Shown: positions 14,712-26,020, counted from the first letter of the stretch. The stretch: DNA of 44,168 bases from Verrucomicrobiota bacterium (GCA_003152315.1 PLZV01000055.1:1-44168), one strand, 5' to 3'. The notes: a model not told the origin generated them from the sequence alone. Translations and numbers: made by a program.

Positions 14712-16373
14712 TCAAGTCCTTGCCTTGCCGCGAACTTCGAGCAACCGCTTCATCACATCGTACAGGTTGCCATTCCATTCCATGGTGCCAAAGGCATCAT
14801 GCAGTTTGCGGTAGAGCGCGTAAAGCTCCTTGTAGACGGCATGCGCACGCGGATTGGGAGTGAACACGCGCTTTTTTACGCCGGTCATGGACTTTTGAGC
14901 GGCTGCGTAATTCGGATACGCTCCGGCCACGACCGCGCCCGCGATAGCCGCGCCGAGCGCGCAAGTTTGGGCGGACCGTGAGATTTTCATTGGACGACCC
15001 GTCACGTCCGCGTAGATTTGCATCGCCACCGGATTTTTCTCAACAATGCCACCGCAATTGACGATCTGTTCGACCTTCACGCCGTATTCCTCGAAGCGGT
15101 TGATGATCGTCAGCGCTCCAAAGGCTGTCGACTCAATCAACGCGCGATAAATCTCGGCGAGGGTCGTGTAGAGCGTCTGGCCCAGCAGCAAACCCGTGAG
15201 CCGCTGGTCCACGAGGATTGTGCGGTTGCCGTTATTCCAATCGAGCGCGAGCAGACCGCTCTCGCCCGGCTTCAGCCTGGCGGCGGCTTTTGTAAGATCC
15301 TCGTGGCTGCCGGCGTGGAGATAGTTGACGAACCAGTTGAAAATGTCTCCGACAGCGGACTGTCCCGCTTCCAATCCGTAATAGCCAGGCAAGACGCTGC
15401 CGTTGACGATGCCGCAGAGGCCGGGGATGTCGGCCAATTCCTCACCGACCGGCGCGATTGCGATATCGCACGTGCTCGTGCCGATGATTTTGACGAGCGT
15501 ACCCGGCGCGATGCCGCAGCCCACGCCGCCGAGATGCGCATCGAACGCGCCCACGGCGACGAGAATGCCGGCCGGTAAGCCGGTGCGCTTCGCCCAATCC
15601 GCTGTCAGCCCGCCCACGGCGCGATCGATCATGCGGGCTTGTGGGCGAAGCCGCGCACGAAGTTCCCCGAGTTTCGGGTGAAGCTGACCGAGAAATTCAG
15701 CGTCGGGATAGCCGCCCCAGGCGTCGTTATACATGGCCTTGTGGCCGGCGGCGCAGATGCCGACGGTAAGCTTGTCCGGCGCTTCCGTGCCGGTAAGCAT
15801 GGCGGGAATCCAGTCGGCGATCTCGACCCAAGTGTAGGCGGCATTGAACACCTCGGGAGCTACGCGCAAGCAACGCAGAATTTTGCTGAAGAACCATTCG
15901 CTGGAATAGGTTCCGCCACATTTGGTGAGATAGGGCTTGCGAATCTGTTTTGCCAAGAACGTGATCTCGGCGGCCTCGGCCACGCCGGTATGGTCTTTCC
16001 AGAGCCACGCCATCGCGGCGGGGTTCTTGGCAAAGCGTTTGTCGAAGGCGAGCGCCCGGCCGTTGGCATCGACTGGCATGGGCGTGCTGCCGGTCGTGTC
16101 CACGCCGATGCCGATGACCTGTTCCGGGTGGAAACCGCGCACCGCGCGCTTCGTCTGGGCCAGAGCTTTCTTGATCGTGGCCTCCGCGCCGGTGAGATAA
16201 TCGGCGGGATGTTGGCGGGCCAAATTGGGGTCGCGGGAGAGAATCACGCCATGCGTTCCGTGTGCGTAATTCCAAACGGCAGTGCCGACCTCCTTGCCGT
16301 TGGCGACGTTGACGATGAGGGCGCGAACAGAGTTCGTGCCGTAGTCCAAACCGATGCTGTAACGAGGGCTCAT
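14712..16373 (-). CDS. araB: Ribulokinase
   Basis: 553 residues, FGGY carbohydrate kinase family, close to the usual ribulokinase length (about 560). The N-terminal phosphate-binding motif is SIGLDYGTNSVRALIV. GVDTTGSTP follows at about residues 90-100 and the second lobe carries the ATP-binding GGIVEKNP and GAAIAG motifs. It phosphorylates L-ribulose for AraD. The ATG at 16373 has AGGA seven bases upstream. Its neighbours araA and araD support ribulokinase over xylulokinase. No separate xylulokinase is present for the xylA product, so xylulose phosphorylation is either encoded elsewhere or done by this enzyme (inference). Confidence 0.93.
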   Translation of the reverse strand: MSPRYSIGLDYGTNSVRALIVNVANGKEVGTAVWNYAHGTHGVILSRDPNLARQHPADYLTGAEATIKKALAQTKRAVRGFHPEQVIGIGVDTTGSTPMPVDANGRALAFDKRFAKNPAAMAWLWKDHTGVAEAAEITFLAKQIRKPYLTKCGGTYSSEWFFSKILRCLRVAPEVFNAAYTWVEIADWIPAMLTGTEAPDKLTVGICAAGHKAMYNDAWGGYPDAEFLGQLHPKLGELRARLRPQARMIDRAVGGLTADWAKRTGLPAGILVAVGAFDAHLGGVGCGIAPGTLVKIIGTSTCDIAIAPVGEELADIPGLCGIVNGSVLPGYYGLEAGQSAVGDIFNWFVNYLHAGSHEDLTKAAARLKPGESGLLALDWNNGNRTILVDQRLTGLLLGQTLYTTLAEIYRALIESTAFGALTIINRFEEYGVKVEQIVNCGGIVEKNPVAMQIYADVTGRPMKISRSAQTCALGAAIAGAVVAGAYPNYAAAQKSMTGVKKRVFTPNPRAHAVYKELYALYRKLHDAFGTMEWNGNLYDVMKRLLEVRGKART

Positions 16374-16385
16374 GTGTCGTTCCTG

Positions 16386-17393
16386 TTAATATGTGATGAC
16401 CGCTTTCACAACCTTGTCCTGATAATCCGCGCACAGCGCCAATGCCTCGGCGGCGCGGCGCAACGGAAACCGGTGCGTCACCAGCGACGACAAATCCACG
16501 CGGCCGGAGGTCACCAGTTGGATGGCTCGCGGGTACGTATGTTTCATGCGCCGACTGAAGAGAACCGTCAAACCTTTTCGGCGCGCGGTCGAGTGCTTGA
16601 AGGCGCAGCGGTCCTCGGAGGGGATGCCGACCAGCACGACGCGGCCGGCGGGCCGCACGATCTCGATTGATTGCTCAATAGCTTCCGCGCCCCACGCGGC
16701 TTCGAGGACGACGTCCACTTCGGTTTTGTCCACCAGAGGTCGCGCGCCGAACCTGCGGGCCAGTTTCACGCGCCATGCGAGCGGATCGCTCACGAAGACC
16801 TCGCCCGCCCCAGCCAGTTTGGCAGTCTGGATGAGCAACAAGCCGATGGGACCGGCCCCGAGAACGGCGACGCGGTCACCGTCGCGAATCTTGGCGAGAG
16901 TGGTGGCGTGCAGTGCCACACCGAGCGGTTCCAGCAACGCTGCTGAAGCATCATCAATCGTTTTGGGGACGGGGAAACAGGTCTTGGCGGGCACGCGAAT
17001 GAACTCGGCGAGGCTGCCGTCGTCCGGGTATAAACCGCAAAAGTGCAGGCGGCGACAGAGATGAGGATGACCGCGCTCACAGAGGTCGCAGCAATGACAG
17101 GGTTGTGCGGGATCGACTGCTACTCGCATGCCGGGGCGCAGGTTCTTCACGTTCTTGCCGACAGCTTCGACGACGCCGGCAAACTCATGTCCGAGAATCA
17201 GCGGCGCTTTGAGGACGGTGTCGCCAATGCGACCATCGAGATATGTATGAAGATCGCTGCCGCAGATGCCGGTCGCAGTGATGCGAATCAATACTTCGCC
17301 CGGGCCAGGTTTGCCGGGGCAGGGGACGCACTCGATGCGGATGTCGCGCGGACCGTGAAGACGGGCGGCGAGCATGGTTGGTCGCGCCTTCAT
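16386..17393 (-). CDS. Zinc-dependent medium-chain dehydrogenase
   Basis: 335 residues of the MDR polyol/sorbitol-threonine dehydrogenase type. The catalytic zinc site is seen in [10 protein letters not shown] and GHEFAGVV. The structural zinc lobe has four cysteines in a C-x2-C-x2-C-x7-C pattern ([15 protein letters not shown]). The Rossmann motif is [12 protein letters not shown]. Likely substrates are sugars or sugar alcohols such as L-arabinitol, xylitol, L-iditol or galactitol derivatives; the sequence does not decide. It sits inside the operon, 24 bases after araA and 12 before araB, so a role in pentose or pentitol metabolism is likely. A second ATG (17375) could be the true start. With eda it could make up a side branch for another sugar. 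Confidence 0.88.
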   Translation of the reverse strand: MKARPTMLAARLHGPRDIRIECVPCPGKPGPGEVLIRITATGICGSDLHTYLDGRIGDTVLKAPLILGHEFAGVVEAVGKNVKNLRPGMRVAVDPAQPCHCCDLCERGHPHLCRRLHFCGLYPDDGSLAEFIRVPAKTCFPVPKTIDDASAALLEPLGVALHATTLAKIRDGDRVAVLGAGPIGLLLIQTAKLAGAGEVFVSDPLAWRVKLARRFGARPLVDKTEVDVVLEAAWGAEAIEQSIEIVRPAGRVVLVGIPSEDRCAFKHSTARRKGLTVLFSRRMKHTYPRAIQLVTSGRVDLSSLVTHRFPLRRAAEALALCADYQDKVVKAVITY

Positions 17394-17417
17394 TTCATTT
17401 AGTCGCGATCGCGTCTG

Positions 17418-18932
17418 TCACAGTCGTCCCAAGCCGGGGGCGAGGTGGTGGTAGAGTTCGTTGGCGCGGAGTTGCTGCTGGAAGGGGCGCAATTTCGTGT
17501 CGCGATCGATGATGGCCAACTCGACACCGGCGATTTCGGCGAAGTCTTCCATGTGCTCGGTGGTGACGGCGTAACTGAAGCCGGTGTGGTGCGCGCCACC
17601 GGCGTGAATCCACGCGGCGCAGGCGGTCTTGAAGTCGGGTCGGCATTTCCAGATGGCGCGGGCGGCGGGGAGTTTTGGCAACGGTTGCGGCGGCTTGATC
17701 ACGTCCACTTCGTTGACGATGAGGCGGAAACGGTTGCCGAGATCGATGATGGAAGCGTTGATCGCGGGGCCGGCGGGCGCGTTGAACACGAGACGCACCG
17801 GATCTTCCTTGCCGCCGATGCCGAGCGGATGAATTTCGAGGGACGGTTTGCTGGCGGCGATGGATTCGCAGATTTCGAGCATGTGCGCGCCAAGGACGAG
17901 ATGGCCGTCGGGGTGGAGGTGGTAGGTGTAATCCTCCATGAACGACGTGCCGCCTTTGAGGTCGGCGGCCATGATCTTCATCGCACGGAGCAGCGCGCAA
18001 GTTTTCCAGTCGCCTTCCGCGCCGAAACCGTAGCCGTCGGCCATCAGGCGCTGAACGGCGAGGCCGGGCAGTTGTTTCAAGCCGTGCAGATCTTCGAACG
18101 TGGTGGTGAACCCCTTGAAGCCGCCGGCTTTCAGGAAAGCGCGCAGGCCGAGTTCGATGCGCGCGCCATCGCGGAGTGATTCGTGACGCGCCTCACCTTT
18201 TTGGAGTTCCTTCGCGACGGTGTAGAGTTGTTCGTACTCGTCGCACAGGCGGTCGACAGCTTTATCGCCGACAGCATTAATGGACTTCACCAGATCGCCG
18301 ACACCGTAGCCGTTGACCGCGTAGCCCAGCTTCGCCTCGGCGGCGACTTTGTCGCCTTCGGTGACGCTGACCTGGCGCATGTTATCGCCGAAACGGCAGA
18401 ACTTCGCGCCCTGCCAATCGTGCCACGCGCGCGCCGCGCCCATCCACGTGGCGAGCCGCTCTTGAACCTCGGGATCGGACCAATGGCCGATGACGACTTT
18501 GCGATTCAGGCGCAGGCGCGTGTGCAGGAAACCGGCTTCGCGGTCGCCATGGGCGGACTGGTTGAGATTCATGAAATCCATGTCGATCTCGGCCCAGGGC
18601 AGGTCACGATTGAATTGCGTGTGCAGATGCAGGAACGGCTTTTTCAGGGCGGTCAGGCCGCCGATCCACATCTTGGACGGCGAAAACGTGTGCATCCAGA
18701 GAATCAGGCCCGCGCATTTCGGCGCGCTGTTCGCTTCCAGGCAAAGCTGGCGGACCTGATCGGGCGTGGTGAGCACCGGTTTGAAGACGAGCTTAAGCGG
18801 CAGGCGTTTCGAGGCGTTTAACGCCTCAACAATCTTGCGGGAATTCGTCGCCACTTGTTTCAGTGCGGCCTCGCCGTAGAGGTGCTGACTGCCGGTGATG
18901 TACCAGATTTCGGAGGAATCGAGGTTCTTCAT
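17418..18932 (-). CDS. araA: L-arabinose isomerase
   Basis: 504 residues (family usual about 500). It interconverts L-arabinose and L-ribulose with a Mn-type metal. Recognisable blocks are [19 protein letters not shown] at the N-terminus, [17 protein letters not shown], the [16 protein letters not shown] region, and the metal/active-site segment [14 protein letters not shown]. The frame is open far upstream (to 19328) only because it runs through xylA in another frame. The real start, ATG 18932, overlaps the xylA stop by four bases (ATGA), which shows coupling. No Shine-Dalgarno is visible, consistent with reinitiation. Confidence 0.96.
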   Translation of the reverse strand: MKNLDSSEIWYITGSQHLYGEAALKQVATNSRKIVEALNASKRLPLKLVFKPVLTTPDQVRQLCLEANSAPKCAGLILWMHTFSPSKMWIGGLTALKKPFLHLHTQFNRDLPWAEIDMDFMNLNQSAHGDREAGFLHTRLRLNRKVVIGHWSDPEVQERLATWMGAARAWHDWQGAKFCRFGDNMRQVSVTEGDKVAAEAKLGYAVNGYGVGDLVKSINAVGDKAVDRLCDEYEQLYTVAKELQKGEARHESLRDGARIELGLRAFLKAGGFKGFTTTFEDLHGLKQLPGLAVQRLMADGYGFGAEGDWKTCALLRAMKIMAADLKGGTSFMEDYTYHLHPDGHLVLGAHMLEICESIAASKPSLEIHPLGIGGKEDPVRLVFNAPAGPAINASIIDLGNRFRLIVNEVDVIKPPQPLPKLPAARAIWKCRPDFKTACAAWIHAGGAHHTGFSYAVTTEHMEDFAEIAGVELAIIDRDTKLRPFQQQLRANELYHHLAPGLGRL

Positions 18933-20245
18933 AGGAATTCGTTGATGAGGTTTTCCAGCATTTCCTGACGCCCGCTTGTGTTGGCATCGGCCTCGCCTTT
19001 CTTGAGCATGTACGCTTCCAATTCCTTGAGGCCGAGCTTGCCCTTTTCGATATCTTTGCCGAGACCGCGATCCCACGAGGCATAGCGGTCCTTCATGAAT
19101 GCCGCGAGACGACCGTCTTTGCGGATTGCCGTGGCGATCTTCAGGCCACGCGCGAACGCGTCCATGCCGCCGATGTGCGCGTGGAACAAATCCACCGGTT
19201 CGAAGCTTTCGCGGCGGACTTTGGCGTCGAAGTTGAGCCCGCCCGCCTTGAAGCCGCCCATGCCGAGCACGACGAGCATGACTTGCGTCGCCAGATAAAT
19301 GTCGGTCGGGAACTGGTCGGTGTCCCACCCGAGCAGTTCGTCACCGCGATTGGCATCGATCGAGCCGAGTCGGCCAGCGGCTGCCGCGACGGTGAGTTCG
19401 TGCTGCATCGTGTGGCCGGCCAGCGTCGCATGATTGGTTTCGATATTGAGCTGAAAATCATCGAGCAGGTCGAATTCGCGCAGGAAGTTCAGGCAGGCCG
19501 CGGCGTCGGAATCGTATTGGTGTTTCGTCGGCTCTTTCGGCTTCGGCTCAATGAAAAACTGGCCTTTGAAGCCGATGGCTTTCTTGTAGTCCACGGCAAG
19601 GTGCAGGAATTTCGCGAGATGTTCTTGTTCCCGCTTGAGGTCGGTATTGAGGAGGGTCGAGTAGCCTTCGCGACCGCCCCAGAAGACGTAGCCCGCGCCG
19701 CCGAGTTCGTGCGTGACCTCGAGGGCCTTTTTCACCTGCGCGGCGGCGAACGCGAACGCGTCGGCGTTGCAGCTCGTCGCCGCGCCGTGGACGTAGCGCG
19801 GGTTGGAGAAGAGGTTGGCGGTGCCCCAAAGCAGCTTGATGCCGGTGCGCTGTTGCTCTTCTTTGAGTATCTTGGCGACGGCATCCAGGTTCTGGTTGGT
19901 TTCGCGAAGGTCCTTGCCCTCGGGCGCCACGTCGCGGTCATGAAAACAATAGAACGGCGCACCGAGTTTTTCGATGAACTCGAAGGCCGCGCGGACGCGG
20001 CGCTGGGCGTTCGCGACGGAGTTTGAGCCGTCGTCCCACGGGCGGAGGGCGGTGCCGGGCCCGAACGGGTCGCTCAACGGGTTGCGAAACGTGTGCCAGT
20101 AACAGACCGCGAAACGCAGGTGGTCGCGGAGCGTTTTGCCATCGAGTTTCTCGGTCGCGTGGTAATGCTTGAACGCGAGCGGATTCTTCGATTTCGGGCC
20201 CTCGTATTCGATTCGCGTGATGTCGGGGAAAGCCGGTGTTGCCAT
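18929..20245 (-). CDS. xylA: Xylose isomerase
   Basis: 438 residues, class II xylose isomerase, converting D-xylose to D-xylulose. Catalytic and metal motifs are present: FHDRD (His/Asp proton shuttle), WGGREGY, the metal-binding [32 protein letters not shown] and DTDQFP. The ATG at 20245 has AAGGGA eight bases upstream and begins a normal MATPAFPDI terminus; the ATG at 20305 is upstream noise. As first gene of the operon its promoter should lie in the 160-base gap 20246-20405. I find no convincing -35/-10 there, and a -24/-12-like stretch has one base too many. It precedes araA with a four-base overlap. Confidence 0.96.
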   Translation of the reverse strand: MATPAFPDITRIEYEGPKSKNPLAFKHYHATEKLDGKTLRDHLRFAVCYWHTFRNPLSDPFGPGTALRPWDDGSNSVANAQRRVRAAFEFIEKLGAPFYCFHDRDVAPEGKDLRETNQNLDAVAKILKEEQQRTGIKLLWGTANLFSNPRYVHGAATSCNADAFAFAAAQVKKALEVTHELGGAGYVFWGGREGYSTLLNTDLKREQEHLAKFLHLAVDYKKAIGFKGQFFIEPKPKEPTKHQYDSDAAACLNFLREFDLLDDFQLNIETNHATLAGHTMQHELTVAAAAGRLGSIDANRGDELLGWDTDQFPTDIYLATQVMLVVLGMGGFKAGGLNFDAKVRRESFEPVDLFHAHIGGMDAFARGLKIATAIRKDGRLAAFMKDRYASWDRGLGKDIEKGKLGLKELEAYMLKKGEADANTSGRQEMLENLINEFL

Positions 20246-20405
20246 AAATGATCCCTTCGTGTCGTCAAGCTTCGCGGACGGTGTGACTCGCACCGATTTG
20301 ACCATTCCTTAGTGCCACAGCCATGGCCCGGAGGGCAACAGGATTTTTGAGGTGAAGACAGGCTGCAAAACAAATTGCCAAGGCCGCAAATCAGATTATC
20401 TGTCA

Positions 20406-20969
20406 TCAACTAGAAAAAACCAAAAAGAAGAACACGAGTAACGGTGAAAGGGCGAGGGCAATAGCGCTGACGTACAGCAGCGAGAACCGATCCCGATAGA
20501 TTTTGAGCGCAAAGTGTAGTGCCAGCACTACCTGAATAGGGCCGACGATGAAAAACAACAATATACCCACATTCATCGCGTCCTTGGATACAGGGTTCCG
20601 CACGACTTCAAGCAAGAAACAAAGCAACCACCAAAACAGACTCAAAACGATAAGAGTGATCGCTTGCGACCGCTTTGTTAGCGTGGAAGCTGGTTGACGA
20701 CGCAAGCGGGCTCGCCAAGCGTACACCGCAGCGGGCAACCCCAAAACGCCGCATGCCAGCTCGACCCAATGACCCTGTGGCGGATACTGAGGGGTGAAGA
20801 CAGCGATGAGGAGCAGCAGGAATGACAAACCAAACCAGACAATGAAGGAAATGAAGACGGCAGAGATGTACCTGCCCATGGTCTTGGCATCGCTCATCCT
20901 AGTCGTGGCGGTTGCCATAAAAGGAGAGAATAGCGATTTCTCAGCCGCTTGTAAATTCTGGTTTTGCAT
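20406..20969 (-). CDS. Multi-spanning membrane protein of unknown function
   Basis: Up to 187 residues with about five hydrophobic helices: roughly residues 37-58, 68-85, 103-121, 130-155 and 162-187. Basic RARLRRQP follows the second. It ends in a very hydrophobic stretch (LLVFFFLVFSS). No motif is recognised. Start candidates are ATG 20969, 20918 and 20897, none with a good ribosome site; 20897 gives the most compact protein. It is on the same strand as the pentose operon, 160 bases upstream, but there is nothing to show a sugar-transport function, and it is too small for a major facilitator permease. Confidence 0.65.
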   Translation of the reverse strand: MQNQNLQAAEKSLFSPFMATATTRMSDAKTMGRYISAVFISFIVWFGLSFLLLLIAVFTPQYPPQGHWVELACGVLGLPAAVYAWRARLRRQPASTLTKRSQAITLIVLSLFWWLLCFLLEVVRNPVSKDAMNVGILLFFIVGPIQVVLALHFALKIYRDRFSLLYVSAIALALSPLLVFFFLVFSS

Positions 20970-21060
20970 TGCAATTCGGACTGGACATCGTATTCCGATA
21001 GTGGTAAGGTCTGGGGTGTGAGTTTAAGGAATCGAGCAACCGATGTGCAGCGGCAGAACC

Positions 21061-21075
21061 GCGCTCACCGAGCGC
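21061..21075. repeat. REP-like hairpin unit 1
   Basis: GCGCTC-ACC-GAGCGC, a perfect six-bp stem with a three-base loop, followed after two bases by CTACA. Unit 2 at 21137-21153 has the same layout. Confidence 0.5.
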
Positions 21076-21136
21076 GGCTACAAAAGCGGGAATGTTGTGG
21101 GGATCCGTCGTCGCTAAGGCTATGGCGCGGCAAGAC

Positions 21137-21153
21137 GGCGGTCATAGACCGCC
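21137..21153. repeat. REP-like hairpin unit 2
   Basis: GGCGGTC-ATA-GACCGCC, a perfect seven-bp stem with a three-base loop, again followed by a CTACA pentamer (21155-21159). The arms differ from unit 1 but the geometry is alike. Confidence 0.5.
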
Positions 21154-21222
21154 ACTACAGGGGCGATAAGTCGGTGAGGAAATTCAGTGGGAGAGAAGGG
21201 CGCGAAAACATGCGTTTCTGCG

Positions 21223-21321
21223 AAACGAACCCGAATTTTTTGCGGGGAAAAACAGGGTTTAAGTGGCTCCAGCGTAGATGGAAGCGACAGAAAAACTGGG
21301 TTCAACAATTCGGGTTCGTTT
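21223..21321. repeat. 15-bp perfect inverted repeat with 69-base spacer
   Basis: AAACGAACCCGAATT (21223-21237) recurs as its reverse complement at 21307-21321. The spacer holds no gene. The layout resembles a small non-autonomous repeat unit bounded by inverted ends. Confidence 0.5.
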
Positions 21322-21384
21322 TTCATAAATCGGAGCTTATTTCCTTGAGGGACGGCGGGCGAACGCGGAAGGTCTGATTATGTT

Positions 21385-23034
21385 ATGCGATGGATACTAC
21401 TACCTCTGCGAACGGTGCTGGGAGCTTTGGCGTTGATGACGGCGAGTGTTTCATGCCAGACGGGTTCGCGCGATGGCGCTTCGACGACGAGCGTTGGACC
21501 GTGGGTGTCGGACAATGGAGACGGCACTTACAGGAATCCGGTGATCTTTGCGGACTACTCGGACCCGGATGTGGTGCGGGTGGGGGATGATTTCTATTTG
21601 GTGTCGTCGAGTTTCAACTGCGTGCCCGGATTGCCGGTCCTGCATTCGAAGGACCTGGTCAACTGGACGATCATCGGGCACGTGTTCGACAGGTTTCCCT
21701 ACGGACAGTTCGATGTGCCGCAACATGGCAATGGGGTCTGGGCGCCGAGCATTCGTTATCATAAGGGTGAGTTCTACGTGTACTACGGGGACCCCGATTA
21801 CGGAATCTTCATGGCCAAGACGAGGAATCCGGCCGGGCCGTGGGGGCCGCTGGTGCGCGTTCAGGAATCCAAAGGCTGGATCGATCCCTGTCCGTTTTGG
21901 GATGATGACGGGAAGGCCTATCTCGTGCATGCCCGGGCCCACAGCCGCGCGGGAATCAACAGCATCCTCACCATCAATCGGATGAGCGCGGACGGCACGA
22001 AACTTTTGGACGAAGGGAAACTGGTCGTCGACGGACGGAACGGGAAGTATCGCACGCTCGAAGGTCCGAAGATGTACAAGCGGAATGGTTATTACTACCT
22101 GTTGGCCCCGGCGGGCGGAGTGCCCCAAGGGTATCAACTGGCGTTCCGTTCTCGGAGTGTTTTCGGGCCGTATGAAGGGCGGATCGTCATGGACCAGGGG
22201 AAGACGGAGATCAACGGGCCGCACCAGGGCGGGTGGGTGGAGTTGAAGTCCGGGGAATCGTGGTTCGTTCATTTCCAGGATCGCGGAGCGTACGGGCGGG
22301 TGGTCCACCTGCAGCCGGTCAAATGGGTGGATGATTGGCCGGTAATGGGAATCGACAAGGATACACCTGGCAAAGGCGAACCGGTGCTGACCTGCAAGAA
22401 GCCGGATGTTGGCCGGAGCTATCCCACGCTGGTCCCGCAGACGAGCGACGAATTCGATTCGCGGCGGCCGGGGTTGCAGTGGCAGTGGGAGGGGAATTAT
22501 CGCGAGGGATGGATGTCGCTTACGGAACGGCCGGGATGGCTGCGGCTGTTCGCAACGCAGATTCCAAAGAAGGGCACCAATTTGCGGAGCGCGCCGAATT
22601 TGATTTTGCAGAAGCTTCCGGCTTCCGAGTTCACCGTCACCACGAAGCTTGAATTTGGCAAACTGGCGGTGGGGGGGAAGGCCGGGCTGATGATCATGGG
22701 AATGACCTACTCGTATCTCGCGGTGGAGCGGACAGCTGCCGGCGATCGGGTGGTCGAGGTCACTTGTCGGGACGCGGCCAAGGGCGGGAGGGAGATTGAG
22801 GAAGGGAGCGGCGGGTGCGCGGGCGATTCCCTGCTGCTGCGGGTCAAGGTGAGTCCCGGCGCCATCTGTCAATTCAGCTACAGCAACGATGGCAAAGGGT
22901 TCATTCCCGTGGGTGAATCTTTCCCGGCCAGCGTCGGTCGATGGATGGGCGCCAAGGTTGGCCTATTCTCGATGGCGAAAGATGGCGCGGAGCGGAGAGG
23001 TTATGCGGACTTTGATTGGTTTCGATTTGAGTAA
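21385..23034 (+). CDS. Exported GH43 beta-xylosidase/alpha-L-arabinofuranosidase
   Basis: 549 residues. The N-terminal export signal (about 1-23) ends before Cys24; the lipobox is imperfect (SVSC), so it may be a lipoprotein or simply secreted. A GH43 five-bladed propeller (about 45-340) carries the base Asp in FADYSDPDVV, the pKa-modulating Asp in WIDPCPFWDDDG and the acid Glu in RTLEGPKMYKR. A C-terminal beta-sandwich (about 355-549), starting SDEFDSRRPGLQWQW, is the xylosidase-type GH43 C-terminal domain. Together these fit an exo-acting xylosidase or arabinofuranosidase on arabinoxylan-type oligosaccharides. Its products would feed the xylA/ara operon just upstream. GGAAGG lies about 11 bases before the ATG. 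It converges with the response regulator gene, 16 bases apart, with no terminator seen. Confidence 0.92.
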   Translation: MRWILLPLRTVLGALALMTASVSCQTGSRDGASTTSVGPWVSDNGDGTYRNPVIFADYSDPDVVRVGDDFYLVSSSFNCVPGLPVLHSKDLVNWTIIGHVFDRFPYGQFDVPQHGNGVWAPSIRYHKGEFYVYYGDPDYGIFMAKTRNPAGPWGPLVRVQESKGWIDPCPFWDDDGKAYLVHARAHSRAGINSILTINRMSADGTKLLDEGKLVVDGRNGKYRTLEGPKMYKRNGYYYLLAPAGGVPQGYQLAFRSRSVFGPYEGRIVMDQGKTEINGPHQGGWVELKSGESWFVHFQDRGAYGRVVHLQPVKWVDDWPVMGIDKDTPGKGEPVLTCKKPDVGRSYPTLVPQTSDEFDSRRPGLQWQWEGNYREGWMSLTERPGWLRLFATQIPKKGTNLRSAPNLILQKLPASEFTVTTKLEFGKLAVGGKAGLMIMGMTYSYLAVERTAAGDRVVEVTCRDAAKGGREIEEGSGGCAGDSLLLRVKVSPGAICQFSYSNDGKGFIPVGESFPASVGRWMGAKVGLFSMAKDGAERRGYADFDWFRFE

Positions 23035-23050
23035 GGGCGATTCGCCCAAC

Positions 23051-24445
<1,395 letters not shown>

Positions 24446-24460
24446 GCCGCTTTCCGGTCC

Positions 24461-26020
24461 TCAACCAGCTTTGGAAGGGAGTTTCAGGCGACTGAGACGA
24501 AAAATCGCTCCCTTGGGTTCCTTGGGGATATATTGAATCTCCCACCCGTGTGCCAGAACAATTTGCTGGACCACCGCCAGCCCCAATCCCGTTCCCTTTG
24601 GATGGGTGGTGAAATACGGCTTGAAAATCTCGCTACGATTTTCGGGCGAAACGCCGGGGCCATTGTCCCGGACATCGAGCTGCGCCTCCGTGGCGCTGCT
24701 TTTCCGGGAAACAATTTGGATTTCCCCGTGGGTCGGGATGGCCTGGATGCTATTGATCAGCAGGTTAAAGAGAACCTGGCGCAGCAACTGCGCGTCCGCC
24801 TCTACGGTAAGGCCCTCTTCTTCGGTCGTCAGTTGGATGGCTTTGTCATCGATGTCGCTTTGGAGCGCGCGGACCACATCGCCAATCACCGTGCCCAGCG
24901 CGATTGTCGACCGGCGCACTTCTCGCGGTCGGGAATAATTGATGAATTCGTTCAGTTGGGCGGTTACGCGATCCACTTCGTCCGTGATCTGGAGCGACTT
25001 GCCCCGGATTTCCTCGGGTGTGCCGGGTTCTTTGGAAATCATTTGCGCCAGGCCGCGAACGATATTCAGCGGATTCCGCGTCTCATGGGCGAGCCCCGCT
25101 GCGGCCAGGTTCATCTCGCGCAAGTGGGAGTTCAGTTCGCTGGCGCGCAGCAGGTACACCTGCAATTCAGAGGTCTTGACGAGATTCTGCCAGGCCATCC
25201 CGATACCGACGACGGAAACCGTTGCCAGAAAGCCGATGACAAACCGCAGCCAGAGATCCCGCAGGGACGCCGTGCGGAAAGACTCAGTGGACATGGCGAC
25301 CGCCAAACCATGCAGCCCGCGTTTCTTGGTCAATTCCTGGTACTCCTTCTCATCCATCCAAAACGGTCGTCCGAACCGTGGCCGGCCTCCACGGTCCCTT
25401 GGGCCTTCGGCCCGTTCGGCTGTGTTCGTCGTCGCGCTGTTTGTGGCCACGCTGTCGGGAGGGCGTGGGAAACCCGGATCGTCCGGCCGGGGCTCGCCGC
25501 GTTCGAATCCTCTCTCGACATTGCGAACAACATTCGTCGTATCCCGTCGCGACAGAATGATTGTCGGGCGATTGGTCTCGCCTTCGGGTGTTACACTCGC
25601 ACCCAGATCGATCAGGTTCACCAGGGTGACACTCCGGTCATTCCACTGTTCACCCTGCTGTGTCGTATCCATTGTTTGGAGATCAAGGGGTTTGCCCGCA
25701 AAGGCCACCACATAGCCCGAGGCATTTAAGAGCGCGACCGAGATGAGTTCGCCGGATCTGACGAGTTCGTTTAACGCGGATTCCAGTCGTTCCTGGGAGA
25801 CAATCCCTCCGAAGCGCCGCTGGGATCGAATGACAACGCTGAGTGTTGCGGCGATGTCGCGGGATCGATTGACCAGTGTCGTCCGCGCCGATTCTTTGAC
25901 CCAGCGATACTCCAGGACCTGCCAGATGATGATCGTTGCCCAGGTCGCCAGCAATAGCCCGTAAACGAGCGGAGTCCGCCGTCGGATGCGCGAGGTAAAG
26001 GTCGATTCTGATTCGGCCAT
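24461..26020 (-). CDS. Membrane sensor histidine kinase (NtrB/PAS-less type)
   Basis: 519 residues. TM1 (about 19-36), an extracytoplasmic sensor region (about 40-255) and TM2 (about 258-278). Then come a short coiled linker, the HisKA domain with phospho-His312 in GLAHETRNPLN, and an HATPase domain with N box LLINSIQA, G1 DNGPGV and G2 GTGLGLAVV. The sensor region includes an unusual Arg/Gly/Pro/Thr-rich low-complexity segment (about 170-220). The ATG follows the stop of the secretin gene with no spacing, so kinase and secretion genes share a transcript. The likely partner is the sigma-54 activator downstream. The signal is unknown; envelope or secretion status is a natural guess. Confidence 0.93.
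   Translation of the reverse strand: MAESESTFTSRIRRRTPLVYGLLLATWATIIIWQVLEYRWVKESARTTLVNRSRDIAATLSVVIRSQRRFGGIVSQERLESALNELVRSGELISVALLNASGYVVAFAGKPLDLQTMDTTQQGEQWNDRSVTLVNLIDLGASVTPEGETNRPTIILSRRDTTNVVRNVERGFERGEPRPDDPGFPRPPDSVATNSATTNTAERAEGPRDRGGRPRFGRPFWMDEKEYQELTKKRGLHGLAVAMSTESFRTASLRDLWLRFVIGFLATVSVVGIGMAWQNLVKTSELQVYLLRASELNSHLREMNLAAAGLAHETRNPLNIVRGLAQMISKEPGTPEEIRGKSLQITDEVDRVTAQLNEFINYSRPREVRRSTIALGTVIGDVVRALQSDIDDKAIQLTTEEEGLTVEADAQLLRQVLFNLLINSIQAIPTHGEIQIVSRKSSATEAQLDVRDNGPGVSPENRSEIFKPYFTTHPKGTGLGLAVVQQIVLAHGWEIQYIPKEPKGAIFRLSRLKLPSKAG

Larger units (their letters stand above)
20970..21384. other. Gene-free stretch with REP-like palindromes
   Basis: A 415-base gap between the membrane gene (leftward) and the GH43 gene (rightward). 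It holds two compact hairpins (21061-21075 and 21137-21153) and a widely spaced 15-bp inverted repeat (21223-21237 with 21307-21321). Short ORFs through it in several frames follow the repeats and do not look like proteins. No clear GH43 promoter is seen. Confidence 0.6.

Noticed and set aside
18933-19328. N-terminal extension of araA into xylA
   Set aside because: The extension reads xylA in another frame. araA homology starts exactly at ATG 18932, which overlaps the xylA stop.
20350-20385. A sigma-54-like sequence upstream of xylA (TTGGCAATTTGTTTTGCA on the minus strand)
   Set aside because: GG and GC are separated by eleven bases, not ten. Sigma-54 promoters hardly tolerate this change.
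20964-21377. A 137-codon frame in the gene-free stretch before GH43
   Set aside because: It runs through the palindromic repeats, is Arg/Lys-rich and has no ribosome site. It is better explained as repeat sequence.
21451-22872. A 473-codon minus-strand frame opposite the GH43 gene
   Set aside because: Composition is Arg/Pro/His-rich without motifs. The GH43 gene on the other strand is complete, with its catalytic residues.
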